This document shows, piece by piece, positions 30,674-33,328 of a stretch of DNA of 33,328 nucleotides. The stretch covers positions 1 to 33,328 of the forward strand of contig CAZKDV010000015.1 in NCBI GenBank assembly GCA_964551645.1, written 5' to 3'. Position 1 is the stretch's first letter, and the number at the start of each line of letters is the position of its first letter. The position numbers were made by a program, and so were the translations under genes. This DNA is from CAZKDV01 sp964551645. GTDB lineage: Bacteria; Bacteroidota; Bacteroidia; Bacteroidales; DTU049. Under the pieces are notes generated by a model that did not search any database, was not told the origin of the DNA, and saw only the letters and a list, made by a program, of their open reading frames with translations.

Positions 30674-33283
30674 ATGCACAAAAACAGAATTTTTTACTTC
30701 CTTTTTGTCTTAATAATTATTGGTTCTTGTGCGCCTACAAAAAATACAGGCTCTAGACGCTTTTATCATAAATTAGTGAGTCGCTACAATACCTATTTTA
30801 ATGGAAATGAGGCTTTTAAACAAGGGGTAAATCAGTTGGCACAGAATCACAAAGATGATTATACCCAAGTCCTTAATGTATTTCCTTATGGTTCTGAAAC
30901 TGATGCGATGTCAATTTTTGCAACTATGGATAGAGCAAATGAGAAAGCTTCAAAAGTGATTTTGAAACATTCTATGTCTTTCAATAATGTTGAGCATAAT
31001 CCATGGGTTATCAAAAGTTATATGCTGATTGGCAAGTCAAGGTTTTTTAAAAGAGATTATTTAGCCGCAACTGAGACATTTGATTTTATTACGAAAAAAT
31101 ATGCTTCTGACCCTATAAAACATGATGCAAATTTATGGTTAGCTAAAACGCATTTGTATGCCGGTCGTATTCATAAAAGCGAGTCTTTGTTCGGAATACT
31201 TGAATATCAAATTCAAGCAGGAAATACATCAAAAAATGTATCACAAATGTACCCTCGAGTTAGGGCACAATATCACATAAATTTAGGTGAATTTGATGAT
31301 GCCATAAAATATGTTGAAATGGCTTTGGAACAAAAGCAAAAACATAAAGATAAAATTAGATTAAACTTTATTGCAGCTCAATTATACCAACGAATTGAAA
31401 ATAATTCAAAAGCGATAGAATATTATCAGAAAGCATTAAAACTTAATCCACCTTATGATATTGCTTTTCGTGCAAAATTATTTATGGCAGAATGTTATGA
31501 TTCGAGAAGTGGGAAAAATGATTTTATTGTAAAAGAGTTGCAAAAAATGTTGAAAGACATTAAGAATAAAGATTATTTAGATGAAATTTATTATGCTTTA
31601 TCTCAAATTGAGCTAAATAAGAAAGATACAGTCAAGGCTGTTGAGTTTTTAAATCTGTCAACTTTAAGCAGTACCGATAATTTAATACAAAAAGGCTTGT
31701 CTTTTCTTAAACTTGGAGAAATTCATTTTATGCAAAAGAAGTATAGACCCGCTAAATTGTATTATGACTCAACTATTGTTTTTTTACCTAAAACTTATTC
31801 AAATTATGTAAATATTGAAGAGAAAAGCAAAGTTTTAAATGAATTGACAATTAATCTTGAAATAATCGAACTACAAGATAGTTTGCAAAAAATATCTGCT
31901 TTGTCAGAAAAAGAATTGTTGGCGAAAATTGATGACTTAATCAGAGAAGTAATTCGACAAGAAGAATTAGAGAAACAACAAAAGAAAGATGAGGAGTTGG
32001 CTGTAATGGGGCAATCTTTTGGACCGGGAATGATGGGAAAACCAGTATCGGGAGGTGCTGAATGGTATTTCTACAATCAGTCATCAGTTAATTTTGGAAA
32101 ATCTGAATTTAAACAAAAGTGGGGGACACGCAAACTTGATGATTTGTGGAGAATACATAATAAGCAAATGATAGTATTCGATGAGTTTTCAAATGAAATA
32201 ATTGAAGAGGACGATGCAGATGAATCAGTAGCAGACAAAAATGACCCAAAAAAAAGAGAATATTATCTTAAAAATATTTTAGATACTCCAGAAAAAATTG
32301 AAAAATCAAATCAAAAAATTGAACAAGCATATTATAATGCAGGAAGTGTTTATAAAGATAAACTGAAAGACTTTCAACCTGCAGGCGAAATGTTTGTTAA
32401 TTTATTGCAAAGGTTTCCTGAAACAGAATTAAAACTTAAAACATATTACAATTTGTATTTAATATATCAATTATTAAAACAAACAAGCCTAACTGAAAAA
32501 TATAAAGATTTAATAATTAAAGAATATCCTGAAAGTGAGTTTGCGAAAATAATTGCTGACCCAAATTATTACAAAACTATTGCCCTTCAAGCTGATGAAG
32601 TTAAAGAATTTTACAAAACAACATACTTATTGTATCAAGACAAACAATATAATAAAGTGATTGACAATGCAATAGAGGCAAAAAGAAAATATAGCGACCT
32701 TAATTTAATTCCAAAGTTTGAATATTTAAAAGCACTTAGTCTTGCCAAAACTTCTCCATTGGACTCTATGAAAAATCAATTGCAATATATTGTAACAAAC
32801 TATCCTAATAGCGAAATCAAACCTCAAGCAGAATTGTTGTTATCACATTATTCTGATGATATTATTGCTAATCCAAATGTCAATGAAAATGAAAAAGTAG
32901 ATAAAACGAAAGAATTATATAATTATAATCCTTCATCGTTTCATTTGTTTTTATTGATTGTTGATGTCAAAACTTCAAATATAAATACGGTTAGAAATGA
33001 TTTATCGGAGCATAATCAAAAATTTTTCAAAGGCAAAAATTTAACTATCAGTAGTCTATTTCTAACCGACATGAGGCAATTAATATCTGTCAGCCGATTT
33101 AATAATAAAGAAGAAGCAGAGAAATATCTAAAAGTATTTAGAAATAATAAAGATATTAATGCTACATTGTCAAATAATAATCCAATTACTTTTGTGATAT
33201 CAACTGATAATTATCCAGTTTTGTATAAAGATAAAAATGAAACAAAGTATCTTGAATTTTTCTCAAAATATTATATGAAATAA
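30674..33283 (+). CDS. sprE: SprE/PorW-like TPR lipoprotein of the type IX secretion system
   Basis: 869 residues, almost exactly the length of Flavobacterium SprE. The signal peptide II ends at the lipobox IGSC (Cys19). The start of the mature protein, NTGSRRFYHKLVSRYNTYFNGNEAFKQGV, then DDYTQVLNVFPYG and MDRANEKASKVILKHSM, is the family signature. TPR units cover about residues 110-350. A Lys/Glu-rich coiled coil (about 400-440) and a Gly-rich linker (GQSFGPGMMGKPVSGG) lead to AEWYFYNQSSVNFGKSEFKQKWGTRKLDD, another hallmark. More TPRs (about 540-740) and a C-terminal alpha/beta domain with LEFFSKYY end it. The protein anchors at the outer membrane facing the periplasm and is required for T9SS secretion and, in gliders, motility. 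Three putative cargo proteins are encoded in the same window. Confidence 0.88.
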   Translation: MHKNRIFYFLFVLIIIGSCAPTKNTGSRRFYHKLVSRYNTYFNGNEAFKQGVNQLAQNHKDDYTQVLNVFPYGSETDAMSIFATMDRANEKASKVILKHSMSFNNVEHNPWVIKSYMLIGKSRFFKRDYLAATETFDFITKKYASDPIKHDANLWLAKTHLYAGRIHKSESLFGILEYQIQAGNTSKNVSQMYPRVRAQYHINLGEFDDAIKYVEMALEQKQKHKDKIRLNFIAAQLYQRIENNSKAIEYYQKALKLNPPYDIAFRAKLFMAECYDSRSGKNDFIVKELQKMLKDIKNKDYLDEIYYALSQIELNKKDTVKAVEFLNLSTLSSTDNLIQKGLSFLKLGEIHFMQKKYRPAKLYYDSTIVFLPKTYSNYVNIEEKSKVLNELTINLEIIELQDSLQKISALSEKELLAKIDDLIREVIRQEELEKQQKKDEELAVMGQSFGPGMMGKPVSGGAEWYFYNQSSVNFGKSEFKQKWGTRKLDDLWRIHNKQMIVFDEFSNEIIEEDDADESVADKNDPKKREYYLKNILDTPEKIEKSNQKIEQAYYNAGSVYKDKLKDFQPAGEMFVNLLQRFPETELKLKTYYNLYLIYQLLKQTSLTEKYKDLIIKEYPESEFAKIIADPNYYKTIALQADEVKEFYKTTYLLYQDKQYNKVIDNAIEAKRKYSDLNLIPKFEYLKALSLAKTSPLDSMKNQLQYIVTNYPNSEIKPQAELLLSHYSDDIIANPNVNENEKVDKTKELYNYNPSSFHLFLLIVDVKTSNINTVRNDLSEHNQKFFKGKNLTISSLFLTDMRQLISVSRFNNKEEAEKYLKVFRNNKDINATLSNNNPITFVISTDNYPVLYKDKNETKYLEFFSKYYMK

Positions 33284-33296
33284 AAATTACATCATC

Positions 33297-33328
33297 ATGG
33301 CAAAGAATCAACAACAAACACAAGAAAC
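33297..33328 (+). CDS. Start of the next gene (3' truncated), possibly a bactofilin
   Basis: An ATG 13 bp after the sprE stop opens a frame reading MAKNQQQTQE to the window edge. Ten codons are too few for a family call. Bactofilin (polymer-forming cytoskeletal) genes often follow sprE in Bacteroidota and start with a similar polar stretch, so that is my guess by context only. Confidence 0.35.
   Translation, partial: MAKNQQQTQE

Noticed and set aside
1..33328. tRNA, rRNA or CRISPR array
   Set aside because: No cloverleaf-like segment with a GTTCRA box was noticed in the intergenic gaps, and no regularly spaced direct repeats occur.

Overview
The window comes from an AT-rich member of the Bacteroidota. 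The evidence is a SprE/PorW-like lipoprotein of the type IX secretion system (T9SS), three secreted proteins with T9SS-type C-terminal domains, a Porin_10-type barrel, loose Bacteroidota lipoboxes, and promoter elements of the TTG...TAnnTTTG kind in front of several genes. No tRNA, rRNA, CRISPR array, integrase or complete transposon was seen. The first and last genes run off the window edges.

Layout. 1-5176 (+): a truncated outer-membrane porin, the ATPase YchF and a secreted trypsin-like endopeptidase, tightly spaced. 5182-5991 (-): the c-di-AMP synthase CdaA. 6067-8010: an accessory patch. Here two single genes on the minus strand, an outer-membrane barrel protein and an unknown lipoprotein, are each enclosed by their own near-perfect inverted repeat and separated by GC-rich, self-complementary spacers. 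8026-8068 is a symmetrical divergent promoter region. 8192-9147 (+): a solitary IS1595-type zinc-ribbon/HTH protein translationally coupled to a nitroreductase. 9390-11872 (+): an NrnA-type DHH phosphoesterase followed by two FKBP-type prolyl isomerase lipoproteins. 11939-12208: type B ribosomal protein L31, ending in a strong bidirectional terminator shared with a convergent secreted OB-fold protein (12282-13592).

13799-16596 (+): the replicative helicase DnaB and a Bacteroidota-type exported protein often labelled 'asparagine synthetase B'. 16707-19889 (+): a large T9SS type B adhesin-like protein and the biotin ligase BirA, followed by a convergent small 2[4Fe-4S] ferredoxin (19970-20137, -). 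20534-22962 (+): a membrane-bound O-acyltransferase with an SGNH-like partner, an envelope acylation pair. 22959-27667 (-): a family 4 glycosyltransferase, a GT-C/TPR membrane protein and a NamZ-like muramidase lipoprotein. 27833-30546 (+): a cyanophycinase-like peptidase, a divergent GAPDH paralogue and an inositol-monophosphatase-family enzyme. 30674-33283 (+): the SprE/PorW lipoprotein, then the start of one more gene.

Functionally the window is mostly chromosomal housekeeping mixed with envelope biology: secretion apparatus and cargo, O-acylation, glycosylation and wall recycling. The part that looks least ordinary is 6.2-8.1 kb. Its gene-repeat-spacer arrangement resembles cassettes in an integron array, but it lacks canonical attC core sequences and has no integrase in view.
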